Shown piece after piece: positions 1-7,511 of a stretch of 56,578 nucleotides of DNA (the stretch's first letter is position 1; every line of letters starts with the position of its first letter). The position numbers and the translations under genes are program-made. The stretch lies in NCBI GenBank assembly GCA_016790635.1, contig JAEUOR010000027.1:1-56578 (forward strand), given 5' to 3'. Origin of the DNA: Burkholderiales bacterium (GTDB lineage: Bacteria > Pseudomonadota > Gammaproteobacteria > Burkholderiales > JAEUOS01). The notes beneath the pieces are model-generated. The model was not told the origin of the DNA. It ran no database searches and saw only the letters and a list, made by a program, of their open reading frames with translations.

Positions 1-12
1 TTTTCATGATCA

Positions 13-426
13 TCAGTCCGGCACCACGGCCGTTGCCTCGATTTCCAGCCGCGCCTCGGGCTCGACCAACGCTGTCGTGCCGTACGCGGACATGGCCGGG
101 AAGTGCCGGCCGATGACTTCCTTGTAGATTGCGCCGATGGCCGGCCACGCGGCGACGTATTCATCGCGGTCGAGCACATACCAGTTGAGGCGCACCAGGT
201 GTTCGGGCTTGCCGCCGGCCTCAGCCAGGATGGCGACGATGTTGGCGAGCGCTTGCCTGGTCTGCCCGGCGAAGTCGTGCGCATGCCACACGCCTGCCCC
301 GCCAGCGCCGCTTGCGACCGGGTCCCACCCGACCTGCCCGCCAATGAAGACGAGCGTGCCGCGGGCGGCGATGCCGTTGGCGTAGCCCCGCGGCTTGGCC
401 CATCCGGGCGGTTGAAGTATCTTCAT
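13..426 (-). CDS. RidA-family enamine/imine deaminase (first copy)
   Basis: The 137-residue product has the usual RidA/YjgF/L-PSP length. It has the GTLVFIGGQVGWD segment near the N terminus, a central HLVRLNWYVLD strand and a C-terminal ARLEIEATAVV strand. Family members are small cytosolic trimers that hydrolyse reactive enamines and imines. A GGGGAG ribosome site precedes ATG 426. The gene diverges from a monooxygenase/reductase fusion whose family can generate an enamine-type CoA product, so a role in that pathway is inferred. The TGA stop overlaps a further ATG on the same strand (position 13, TGATG), so another gene probably continues beyond the window edge. Confidence 0.85.
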   Translation of the reverse strand: MKILQPPGWAKPRGYANGIAARGTLVFIGGQVGWDPVASGAGGAGVWHAHDFAGQTRQALANIVAILAEAGGKPEHLVRLNWYVLDRDEYVAAWPAIGAIYKEVIGRHFPAMSAYGTTALVEPEARLEIEATAVVPD

Positions 427-500
427 CGCGTCGCTCCCCTTGTTCGCCCGGTCTTATTGTTCCCGCACGCATTTGCAGCTTGCAATTCCCGGGCAAAATA

Positions 501-529
501 CTTTAGACTTAAAATAATTATACCTAAAG
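501..529. promoter_or_regulatory. Inverted repeat between ridA and the monooxygenase
   Basis: The arms CTTTAG (501-506) and CTAAAG (524-529) are perfect reverse complements with a 17-bp AT-rich spacer. The repeat covers the ridA -10 box and a TAAAAT sequence (510-515) that could serve the plus-strand gene. It is the only AT-rich stretch in the neighbourhood. An operator for a local regulator is inferred; the protein is unknown. Confidence 0.4.
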
Positions 530-545
530 CAATTGGAGAATGCAA
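517..545 (-). promoter_or_regulatory. Sigma70-type promoter of the first ridA
   Basis: Read on the minus strand, TTGCAT (545-540) is followed after exactly 17 bp by a perfect TATAAT (522-517). This would start transcription near 510 and give a leader of about 85 nt. The -35 box overlaps the start codon of the divergent monooxygenase, so the two genes share one short control region. Confidence 0.55.
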
Positions 546-2917
546 TGAAGGTCGAGGTCTTGGGCGGTGGGCCCGCAGGACTCTATAGCGCGATCCTGAT
601 CAAGAAATCCTATCCCGACGCGCGCATTCGCGTCACCGAGCGCAACCGCGCCGACGACACCTTCGGCTTCGGCATCGTGCTCTCGGACGAAACCCTGGCG
701 GGCCTGCGCGCGGCCGACGAGCCTTCGTACCGGGAAATCGCGGCCAACTTCGCCTACTGGGACGACATCCACGTCCACTACAAAGGCACGGTCAAGCGTT
801 CCGGCGGGCATGGCTTTTCCGGCCTGGGACGACTGGCCTTGCTGTCCATTCTGCAGAAGCGCGCCGACCAGCTCGGCATCGAGGTGACTTACCAGGCCGA
901 GGCGCCGCCGGTCGACGAGGTCGCGCGCGGCGCGGACCTGGTCATCGGGGCGGATGGCATCAACAGCGCCGTGCGCGAGCGCTGGAAGGCACATTTCGAT
1001 CCGAAGGTCGATCTGCGTCCGAACAAGTTCTGCTGGCTGGGCGCGGACATGACCCTGCCCGGCTTCACCTATGCCTTCGCCGAGGACGACTGCGGCATCT
1101 GGAACCTGCACGCCTACATGTACACCCGCCCGGGCGATGCGCCGCGCTGCACCCTGGTCTTCGAGACAACCGGGGAAACATTCGAGCGTTCCGGCCTGGG
1201 CATCCAGGACGAGGCTGCCGCTGCAGCGCGCATCAAGCGGCTGTTTCCGCAGATCCTCGGCACTGCACCGGTGCTCACCAACCGCTCGTTCTGGCGCAAC
1301 TTCCCCGCCTATCGCTGCAACAAGTGGAGCCACGAGAATGTGGTCCTCCTGGGGGACGCCGCGCATACCGCCCACTGGTCGATCGGGTCGGGCACCAAGC
1401 TTGCGCTGGAAGACGCGATCGCGTTGCACGCCTCGATCGTGCGTCATCCGCGCGACCTGCGCGCCGCCCTGGCCGACTATGACGTTACCCGCCACGAGGA
1501 GGCGGACCGCATCCAGCACGCGGCCAACGTTTCGCTGGTGTGGTTCGAGAACGTGCGCCGCTTCTGGAACATGCACCCGGTGCAGTTCAACTTCAGCCTC
1601 ATGAGCCGTTCCAAGGCCATCACCTTCGAGAACATGCGTGTGCGCGACGCCGGGAGTGTCGCCGAGCTCGAGGACTGGTGGAACGCGGAGGTCGCGGTGG
1701 CCGAAGGCGCCTCAATCCCCAAGGGCTTCAAGGCGCCGCCGATGTTCGCGCCGTTTCACCTGCGCGGCATGCAACTCAAGAACCGCGTCGTCGTCTCGCC
1801 GATGGCGCAGTACATGGCCCGCGACGGCGTGCCCAACGACTGGCACCTCGTGCACTACGGCGCACGCGCCACCGGCGGCGCCGGGCTGGTGTTCGCAGAG
1901 ATGACCTGTCCCTCGGCCGATGCGCGCATCACCCCCGGATGCACCGGCCTGTACAACGATCAGCACACGGTCGCGTGGCGGCGCATCGTCGAGTTCGTGC
2001 ACGCCAACAGCGACGCGAAGATCTGCATGCAGTTGGGTCACGCCGGCCGCAAAGGCTCGACCCAGCTCGGCTGGGAGACCATGGACGCGCCGCTGCCGCA
2101 AGGCAACTGGCCGCTGGTATCCGCCTCGCCGATCGCGTGGGACAAGGCCAACCAGGTGCCGCGCGAGATGACGCGCGCGGACATGGACCGCATTCGCGAC
2201 GATTTCGTCGCCGCCGCACGGCGCGCCGAGGCCGCCGGGTTCGACATGCTCGAACTGCACATGGCGCATGGTTACCTGCTGGCGAGCTTCCTGTCCCCGG
2301 TGACCAACAAGCGCACCGACGACTACGGCGGGTCACTCGCCAACCGCATGCGCTGGCCGCTGGAGGTGTGGGACGCCGTACGCGCGGCGTGGCCCTCCGA
2401 CAAGCCCATGAGCGTGCGCCTGTCGGCGACCGACTGGATCGAAGGCGGCCAGACCGGCGCCGACACCGTCGAGATCGCAAAGGTCTTCAAGACCCACGGC
2501 GCTGACTTGATCGACGTCTCCTCAGGACAGACCGACCCGGCCTCCCGGCCGGTCTACGGCCGCATGTTCCAGGCGCAGTTCGCAGAAGCCGTGCGCTACG
2601 AAGCGGGCATTGCAACCATGGCCGTCGGCGCGATCACCACCGCCGACCAGGTCAACACCCTGCTGGCCTCCGGCCGCGCCGACCTGGTCGCGCTGGCCCG
2701 CCCGCACCTGGCCAACCCCAGCTTCACGCTTGCCGCTGCGGCCGAGTACGACTATCGCGAGGCCGGCTGGCCCAGGCAATACCTTTCCGGCGCGCAGCAG
2801 GCGCATACCCTGGCCCTGCGCGCCCGGCAGGACCGCGCGGCGCGCGAGGCGCGACTGGTGGAGCGGGCAGCGGCAGGGAAGGGGGCGGGGGCAGGTTCGG
2901 CGGTCGACGCGCTGTAG
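545..2917 (+). CDS. Bifunctional aryl-CoA FAD monooxygenase / old yellow enzyme (salicylyl-CoA 5-hydroxylase or 2-aminobenzoyl-CoA monooxygenase type)
   Basis: The 790-residue cytosolic protein has two halves. Residues 1 to about 390 form a class A FAD monooxygenase (GGGPAGLYSA dinucleotide site at the N terminus, GDAAHTAHW motif in the middle). Residues about 400-770 form an FMN old-yellow-enzyme barrel (SPMAQYM, ELHMAHGYLLASFLSP). This fusion is known from 2-aminobenzoyl-CoA monooxygenase/reductase and from proteins annotated as salicylyl-CoA 5-hydroxylase/oxidoreductase. The first half hydroxylates a CoA-activated aromatic ring and the second can reduce the product. ATG 545 is chosen because GGAG lies at 535-538; an upstream in-frame TTG at 533 overlaps that site. 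The exact substrate cannot be read from sequence. Confidence 0.9.
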   Translation: MKVEVLGGGPAGLYSAILIKKSYPDARIRVTERNRADDTFGFGIVLSDETLAGLRAADEPSYREIAANFAYWDDIHVHYKGTVKRSGGHGFSGLGRLALLSILQKRADQLGIEVTYQAEAPPVDEVARGADLVIGADGINSAVRERWKAHFDPKVDLRPNKFCWLGADMTLPGFTYAFAEDDCGIWNLHAYMYTRPGDAPRCTLVFETTGETFERSGLGIQDEAAAAARIKRLFPQILGTAPVLTNRSFWRNFPAYRCNKWSHENVVLLGDAAHTAHWSIGSGTKLALEDAIALHASIVRHPRDLRAALADYDVTRHEEADRIQHAANVSLVWFENVRRFWNMHPVQFNFSLMSRSKAITFENMRVRDAGSVAELEDWWNAEVAVAEGASIPKGFKAPPMFAPFHLRGMQLKNRVVVSPMAQYMARDGVPNDWHLVHYGARATGGAGLVFAEMTCPSADARITPGCTGLYNDQHTVAWRRIVEFVHANSDAKICMQLGHAGRKGSTQLGWETMDAPLPQGNWPLVSASPIAWDKANQVPREMTRADMDRIRDDFVAAARRAEAAGFDMLELHMAHGYLLASFLSPVTNKRTDDYGGSLANRMRWPLEVWDAVRAAWPSDKPMSVRLSATDWIEGGQTGADTVEIAKVFKTHGADLIDVSSGQTDPASRPVYGRMFQAQFAEAVRYEAGIATMAVGAITTADQVNTLLASGRADLVALARPHLANPSFTLAAAAEYDYREAGWPRQYLSGAQQAHTLALRARQDRAAREARLVERAAAGKGAGAGSAVDAL

Positions 2918-3226
2918 GTGAATCGCAGCCGCAGCAAAGATGCCAGCCGGGGAGCGCGTCGAACGATTCGTCGCGACGCCCTCGTCGCGCGCGAGCGCAA
3001 GGTCCTCGAAGGCGTGACGGATGTCCGCGCGCGCAAGGTTGGCCCTGCGCTGATCGACGGCGACCCGGTCGTCATCAATCGAGTGTTCGACTTCGTCATG
3101 AAGGACGGCCAGGGCTTCACGCTCGACGAAGTCGCGTGGCAGACTTGGCGCAACGATCGTCTCCTGCGAGAGCGCTTCTATTGCGATCCGGGGCAAACCA
3201 GAGCCGCGAAGCAAGCGCCGGCCTGA
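2918..3226 (+). pseudogene. Probable remnant of an NTF2/SnoaL-like protein
   Basis: This open frame of 102 codons starts with GTG directly after the TAG stop of the preceding gene and in the same frame. The C-terminal half (VINRVFDFVMKDGQGFTLDEVA then WRNDRLLRERFYCDPGQ) resembles the last strands of NTF2/SnoaL-like domains. The N-terminal 35 residues are arginine-rich and show no fold signal, and the family usually needs about 130 residues. There is no good ribosome site. A decayed gene is the best reading; a short functional protein or a readthrough extension cannot be excluded. Confidence 0.4.
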
Positions 3227-3317
3227 TTGAGGTGTATAGGTCGCCAGCAGAACGACGGCAAATCTGCTGTCGCTGGGACAGCGATTCATGCGACCCGCGT
3301 GCCAGCTGCGGTGCCGG

Positions 3318-3384
3318 CATCAGCGAAGCTGATCCCGCGGATCAGATCAAATAATTTGTTGCGCTTACCGGGGCTGCCTAGCAT
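3318..3384 (+). promoter_or_regulatory. LysR-type operator and promoter upstream of the alpha/beta hydrolase
   Basis: ATCAGC-GAA-GCTGAT (3319-3333) is a perfect 6-bp inverted repeat of the T-N11-A type bound by LysR proteins. It is followed by GGATCA and TCAAATAATTTG (3347-3358) and a -10-like TAGCAT at 3379-3384. A 41-bp stretch (3318-3358) matches the minus strand of 7476-7436 at about 34 positions with no gaps. The box centre lies about 60 bp before the expected start site, as is typical for LysR activation. Confidence 0.7.
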
Positions 3385-3449
3385 GTCTGCATGCTCCCGC
3401 ACGGGTGGTCTGCCTTCCCGTGTCGACGACAATTCGAAAAGGAACGCGC

Positions 3450-4394
3450 ATGAACGCTCCCGCCACCCAGGCTTCCCTCGCGCCGGCGAGTCCCCATGTC
3501 CCCGTGCACGAACCCGTGCACTTCTACAGCGACGGGCTCAAGCTCTCCGGCCAGTTCACGCGCGCCGCGGGCGCGGCACCCGGCGCGAAGAGCCCCACCA
3601 TCGTCTGCCTGCACGGCTATACCGGGCGCAAGGAGATCTACATGCCGGGTTACGTGCGCGAACTTTCGGCGGCCGGCTTCAATACGCTGGACTTTCATCA
3701 TCGCGGTTTCGGCGAGAGCGAGGGTGTGCGCTTGCGCAACAAGCCCTGGGACCAGGTGGCCGACGTCGAGAGCGCGCTCGTCTACCTGAGCCAGCGCGCC
3801 GAGGTCGACGCGGAACGCATCGGGCTCTACGGCACCAGCTTCGGCGGCAGCGTCGCCATGATGGCCGCCGCGCACTTCGCGCAAGTGCGCTGCGTGGTCT
3901 CGGTGGGCTCCTCCGCGCATTGCGGGCGCAGTTCGCACGACAAGCGCACGTATTCACAGCGCCTGGACTGGGAAGACCTGATGAAGCTCGACCGTATCGA
4001 GCGCGTCATGACCGGGCAGTCGCGGCGCGTGCCCTACGACGTGCTCGTGCCCTCGGGGCGCGCCGAGGCGGATTCGATCGATACCATGTACAAGGTCGCC
4101 GAGCGCTATCCCGAGGGTTACCCGATGGAGAACTACGACCACGCCTACACCTTCGTGCCCGAGGACCATGTCGCGCGCATTGCGCCCCGGCCCTGCCTGT
4201 TCATCCACGCCGAGCGCGATACCATCGTCGCCGTCAATGAAGCCAGGAGCTTTTACGCGCATGCGCAGGAACCCAAGCAGATCATCGTCATCCCCGGCGC
4301 CAATCACGTCGATGTCTACGAGCCGCGCAACCCCGCGGTGTTCAGGATCGTCGTCGGCCACATGAAGGCGTTTTTCGATGCCAACCTGCGCTGA
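3450..4394 (+). CDS. Alpha/beta hydrolase (dienelactone hydrolase/acetyl xylan esterase-like)
   Basis: The 314-residue cytosolic hydrolase has an oxyanion strand (IVCLHGYTGRKE, about residues 51-62) and the nucleophile elbow GTSFGG (Ser about 130). A late acid segment (HAERDTIVAV) and histidine (GANHVDV) complete the triad. ATG 3450 follows AAAAGGAA at a good distance; upstream in-frame codons lack a ribosome site. It carries the same LysR-type element as the Bug pair at 5.4-7.4 kb, so it probably belongs to that regulon. Hydrolysis of an ester, lactone or thioester intermediate is inferred; the substrate is unknown. Confidence 0.85.
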   Translation: MNAPATQASLAPASPHVPVHEPVHFYSDGLKLSGQFTRAAGAAPGAKSPTIVCLHGYTGRKEIYMPGYVRELSAAGFNTLDFHHRGFGESEGVRLRNKPWDQVADVESALVYLSQRAEVDAERIGLYGTSFGGSVAMMAAAHFAQVRCVVSVGSSAHCGRSSHDKRTYSQRLDWEDLMKLDRIERVMTGQSRRVPYDVLVPSGRAEADSIDTMYKVAERYPEGYPMENYDHAYTFVPEDHVARIAPRPCLFIHAERDTIVAVNEARSFYAHAQEPKQIIVIPGANHVDVYEPRNPAVFRIVVGHMKAFFDANLR

Positions 4395-4427
4395 GTCCGC
4401 GACTCCGCCTGCGCGCCGGAATCCGGC

Positions 4428-5432
4428 ATGAACGCCGTCGTCGCCCCGGCGGAGGCGGGCCGCTGGCGCAGCCTGGCGCCCTTCCCCATGCCGACCTGGG
4501 AGCTCGAAGGCGTGGAGTGGGACGGCCGCCTCTTCCTGATCGGCGGGCTTACCAACGCCTGGGCGGCCAGGAGCGGCTGGCAGCCCAACCGCCTGGTTTA
4601 CGAGTACGCGCCGGCTTCCGACTGCTGGGAGCAACGTGCGTCCATCCCCCTGCCGCAACACCATCTGGCGCTGGCCGAATGCGATGGCGTGATCTACGGT
4701 TTCGGCGGCTATCGCAAGCCTTCCGCCGGGCCGGATGCTTGGGAACCGGTGGCGGATTCCTGGCGCTACGACCCGCGCGCCGACCGCTGGGACGCCATCG
4801 CGCCGCTGCCGGGGCCGCGCGGCGCGGCAGCAGCGTCCGCGCTCGACGGTCGCATCTATGTCGCCGGCGGTTCGGTCGCCTGCAAGCGCCGGGGAGAAGT
4901 CGCGCCACGGCCGGACGCGCCGCATGCGAGCCTCGGCGAGGTGCTCGCCTACGATCCGCGGCGCGACTGCTATGAGGCTGTTGCGCCACTGCTAACGGCG
5001 CGCAACCACCACCTGCTCGAAGCCGTCGGCGGCCGCCTCTACGCGCTTGGCGGCCGCGTCGGCTCCAGCAATGCGTTTACCCTCACCAACCGCATCGACC
5101 TGGTCGAGGAATACGATCCGGCTGACGACACCTGGTGGCCCAGGGCGCGCATGCTCGCCGCGCACGGCGGCATGGCCGCCGGCGTGCACGAGGACGCCAT
5201 CTACGTCTGCGGCGGCGACAACCTGACCATGATTGAGAAGTACGACGCGCGAGCGGATGCGTGGAGCATCGTCGCTCACCTGCCGCGCGCGCGCTTGGGG
5301 GCCTCGGGGGGCTGCGTCGGCGGGCGCTTTCACGTCGTCACCGGGCACGTGCGCACCGCGGAGGGCAGCATGCCGGTCGCCGATCATCTGGCGCTGGAGC
5401 TCGGCTGCAGCTTCAGTCGAGCGCGATGTTGA
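4428..5432 (+). CDS. Kelch-repeat beta-propeller protein
   Basis: The 334-residue protein has glycine pairs at residues about 39, 93, 147, 208 and 262, a period near 54. Each follows a hydrophobic strand (RLFLIGG, VIYGFGG, RIYVAGG, RLYALGG, AIYVCGG) with a conserved W about 30 residues later. This is the kelch blade pattern, giving a five- or six-bladed propeller. There is no signal peptide, so it is probably cytosolic. It begins 33 bp after the hydrolase, and its 3' end overlaps the convergent Bug gene by 20 bp. Kelch proteins bind ligands or partners, and some have enzymatic roles; no specific function is assigned. Confidence 0.8.
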   Translation: MNAVVAPAEAGRWRSLAPFPMPTWELEGVEWDGRLFLIGGLTNAWAARSGWQPNRLVYEYAPASDCWEQRASIPLPQHHLALAECDGVIYGFGGYRKPSAGPDAWEPVADSWRYDPRADRWDAIAPLPGPRGAAAASALDGRIYVAGGSVACKRRGEVAPRPDAPHASLGEVLAYDPRRDCYEAVAPLLTARNHHLLEAVGGRLYALGGRVGSSNAFTLTNRIDLVEEYDPADDTWWPRARMLAAHGGMAAGVHEDAIYVCGGDNLTMIEKYDARADAWSIVAHLPRARLGASGGCVGGRFHVVTGHVRTAEGSMPVADHLALELGCSFSRARC

Positions 5433-6390
5433 GGGAGCGCAGGATCGGTCCCCACTTCTCGGATTGCTGGCGCATGAAGGTCGTCGCGTCCTGCCGGTTG
5501 ACCGGCATGGCCATGACATTGAGCGCCAGCAACTTCTTGTCGTTCTCCGGGACTGCGGCGATCGCGCGCAAGGCCTGGTTGAGGCGGTCCAGGATCGCCG
5601 TTGGTGTTCCGGCGGGCGCGGCGAGGCCGAAGTAGGTCGTGATGGTGACATCGGGGTGGCCGAGTTCGGCCATGGTCGGCACCTCGGGCTGGGTCGGCCA
5701 GCGCTTCGGAAACGCGACCGCCAGGGCGCGCAGCTTGCCGCTGTGTACCAGGTTGATGGTCGCGCCGTCGATCATGAAATCGATGCGTCCACCGATCAGG
5801 TCGACGCTGGCGTCGCTGGCGCCCTTGTAGGGCACATGCAGCAGCCGGGCGATCCCGGTCGAGCGTCGGAACACCTCGGCGATGAGGTGGTTCGGACCGC
5901 CGGCGCCGAAGGAGCCGTATGAAAGCGGTGACGCGCTCTCCTTGGCGGACTTGACCAGGTCAGCCACCGATCGATGCGGCGACTGCGCAGCCACCATCAC
6001 GTAGAGCGTGTTGATGCCCAGCATGCCGATCTCGGCGAAGCCATGCGGGTCGAACGTCAGGTTGCGGTACGCCCACTTGTTTAGCGCGTTGGTCGCGATC
6101 GTCGTCACGAGGAGTGTGTGGCCGTCAGCTGCGGATTGGGCGACGTGTGCGGCGCCGATGTTGGTCGCCGCGCCTGGCCGCGACTCAATCACGAAGGGCT
6201 GTCCCAGGCGCTCCTGGAGTTCGCGTCCGTACAGGCGCGCGAGGCTGTCGGACAGCCCGCCCGCCGGGAAAGGCACGACGATGCGCACTGGCCGACTGGG
6301 GTAGTCGGACTGTGCGAGTACCGATGGTGCGGCGCAGAGCGCGGCGCCAAGTCCAAGGGCTAGCGCTGCCTTCAGGAGCGGACGCTTCAT
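5413..6390 (-). CDS. Bug-family periplasmic solute-binding protein, copy 2
   Basis: The 325-residue TctC/Bug-type binding protein has a signal peptide ending near VLAQ, followed by the family signature YPSRPVRIVVPFPAGG and the later VPYKG and PTMAELG segments. The start ATG (6390-6388) overlaps the TGA of the upstream paralogue by four bases (ATGA), so translation is coupled. It is clearly homologous over its full length to that neighbour (for example ALAVAFPKRWPTQP is identical). Family members capture carboxylates or aromatic acids for tripartite tricarboxylate transporters. No membrane partner genes are present in the window. Confidence 0.9.
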   Translation of the reverse strand: MKRPLLKAALALGLGAALCAAPSVLAQSDYPSRPVRIVVPFPAGGLSDSLARLYGRELQERLGQPFVIESRPGAATNIGAAHVAQSAADGHTLLVTTIATNALNKWAYRNLTFDPHGFAEIGMLGINTLYVMVAAQSPHRSVADLVKSAKESASPLSYGSFGAGGPNHLIAEVFRRSTGIARLLHVPYKGASDASVDLIGGRIDFMIDGATINLVHSGKLRALAVAFPKRWPTQPEVPTMAELGHPDVTITTYFGLAAPAGTPTAILDRLNQALRAIAAVPENDKKLLALNVMAMPVNRQDATTFMRQQSEKWGPILRSLNIALD

Positions 6391-7367
6391 TCGAAGACGA
6401 TGTTGAGCGAGCGCAGCACCGGACCCCACTTGTCGGACTGGGCGCGGATGAAGTCATTCATCTCCGTGCGGCTCATGGACATGGGCATCATGTTCATGGC
6501 GAGGAGGCGCTTGTCCATCTCGGGGTGACTCGCGATGGCGCGCAGAGCCGCATTGAGCTTGTCGGCGACCGCAGCGGGCGTACCCGCCGGTGCCGATAGC
6601 CCGAAGAAGGTCGAGATCGTCACGTCAGGGTAGCCGGCCTCGGCCATGGTCGGCACGTTGGGCTGGGTCGGCCAGCGCTTGGGGAAGGCCACCGCGAGCG
6701 CGCGCAGCTTGCCTGCCTGCACATGGTTGATGGCCGCACCGTCGATCATGAAATCGGTGCGTCCGGCCATCAGGTCGACGTGCGATTCGGGCCCCTTGTA
6801 GGCGACGTGCAACAGGTCCCTGATGCCGGCCCTGGTGCGGAAGAGCTCGGTGATCATGTGGTTGGCCCCGCCATTGCCGTGCGAACCATAGGAGAGCCCT
6901 TTCGGTGACTCGCGCGCGGCGCGCACCAGGTCCTGCACGGTCTGGAAAGGCGACTCCGGGCGCACCACCACGTAGAAGGTGTTGACCGCGAGCATGCCGA
7001 CGTTGACAAAGCCATCCGGGTCATAGGGCAGCTTCTTGTACGTCCACTTGTTGAGCGCGTTCGAGGCGATGGTCGCGACGAAGAGCGTGTGCCCGTCCGG
7101 CGGGGATGCCGCCAGCGCGGCGGCGCCGATGTTGGTCGAGGCGCCGGGCCTGAAGTCGGGTACGAAAGGCTGGCCCAGGCGTTCGGAGAGTTCCTTGGCG
7201 AAAAGGCGCGTCAGATTGTCCGAGAGGCCGCCAGCGCCGAAGGGCACGATGATGCGCACCGGCCGGTTGGGGTAGTCGGACTGCGCGTGGGCGTTCGCAG
7301 CGACGGCGAGCGCCATGACCGCCAGGATGCGGGTGGCGACATGAAGGACTGCGATGTGGACGGGCAT
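6387..7367 (-). CDS. Bug-family periplasmic solute-binding protein, copy 1
   Basis: The 326-residue product has an N-terminal signal peptide (cleavage near NAHAQ), the signature YPNRPVRIIVPFGAGG, and the conserved VAYKG, DFMIDGA and PTMAEAG blocks. The start at 7367 is chosen because GGAGAG lies about six bases upstream; an in-frame ATG at 7385 lacks this. It is the first gene of a two-gene unit with copy 2 and is preceded by a LysR-type element. Capture of an aromatic or carboxylic acid in the periplasm is inferred from family and neighbours. Confidence 0.9.
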   Translation of the reverse strand: MPVHIAVLHVATRILAVMALAVAANAHAQSDYPNRPVRIIVPFGAGGLSDNLTRLFAKELSERLGQPFVPDFRPGASTNIGAAALAASPPDGHTLFVATIASNALNKWTYKKLPYDPDGFVNVGMLAVNTFYVVVRPESPFQTVQDLVRAARESPKGLSYGSHGNGGANHMITELFRTRAGIRDLLHVAYKGPESHVDLMAGRTDFMIDGAAINHVQAGKLRALAVAFPKRWPTQPNVPTMAEAGYPDVTISTFFGLSAPAGTPAAVADKLNAALRAIASHPEMDKRLLAMNMMPMSMSRTEMNDFIRAQSDKWGPVLRSLNIVFE

Positions 7368-7409
7368 GCGGCTCTCCGGGCGCACCGGGCATTTCCGGCG
7401 CTCGCGGCG

Positions 7410-7476
7410 ACTATAGGTAGCGTGCCGGACGGCCTCAAATTATTTGAAATGATCCATCGCATCAGCATCGCTGATG
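7410..7476 (-). promoter_or_regulatory. LysR-type operator and promoter of the Bug pair
   Basis: On the minus strand ATCAGC-GAT-GCTGAT (within 7476-7459) is a T-N11-A inverted repeat. It is followed by GGATCA, TCAAATAATTTG (7447-7436 region) and TATAGT (7415-7410) as a -10 box. Spacing between the elements is identical to the copy at 3318-3384. It sits between the lysR stop and the first Bug gene, about 40 bp before the coding start. Confidence 0.7.
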
Positions 7477-7511
7477 CGGCCGCCCGCGGCCTGACGCCGG
7501 TGACAGCGGTC

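Noticed and set aside
524..1576. Long open frame antisense to the monooxygenase gene
   Set aside because: No domain or ribosome site; it mirrors third-codon GC bias of the real gene.
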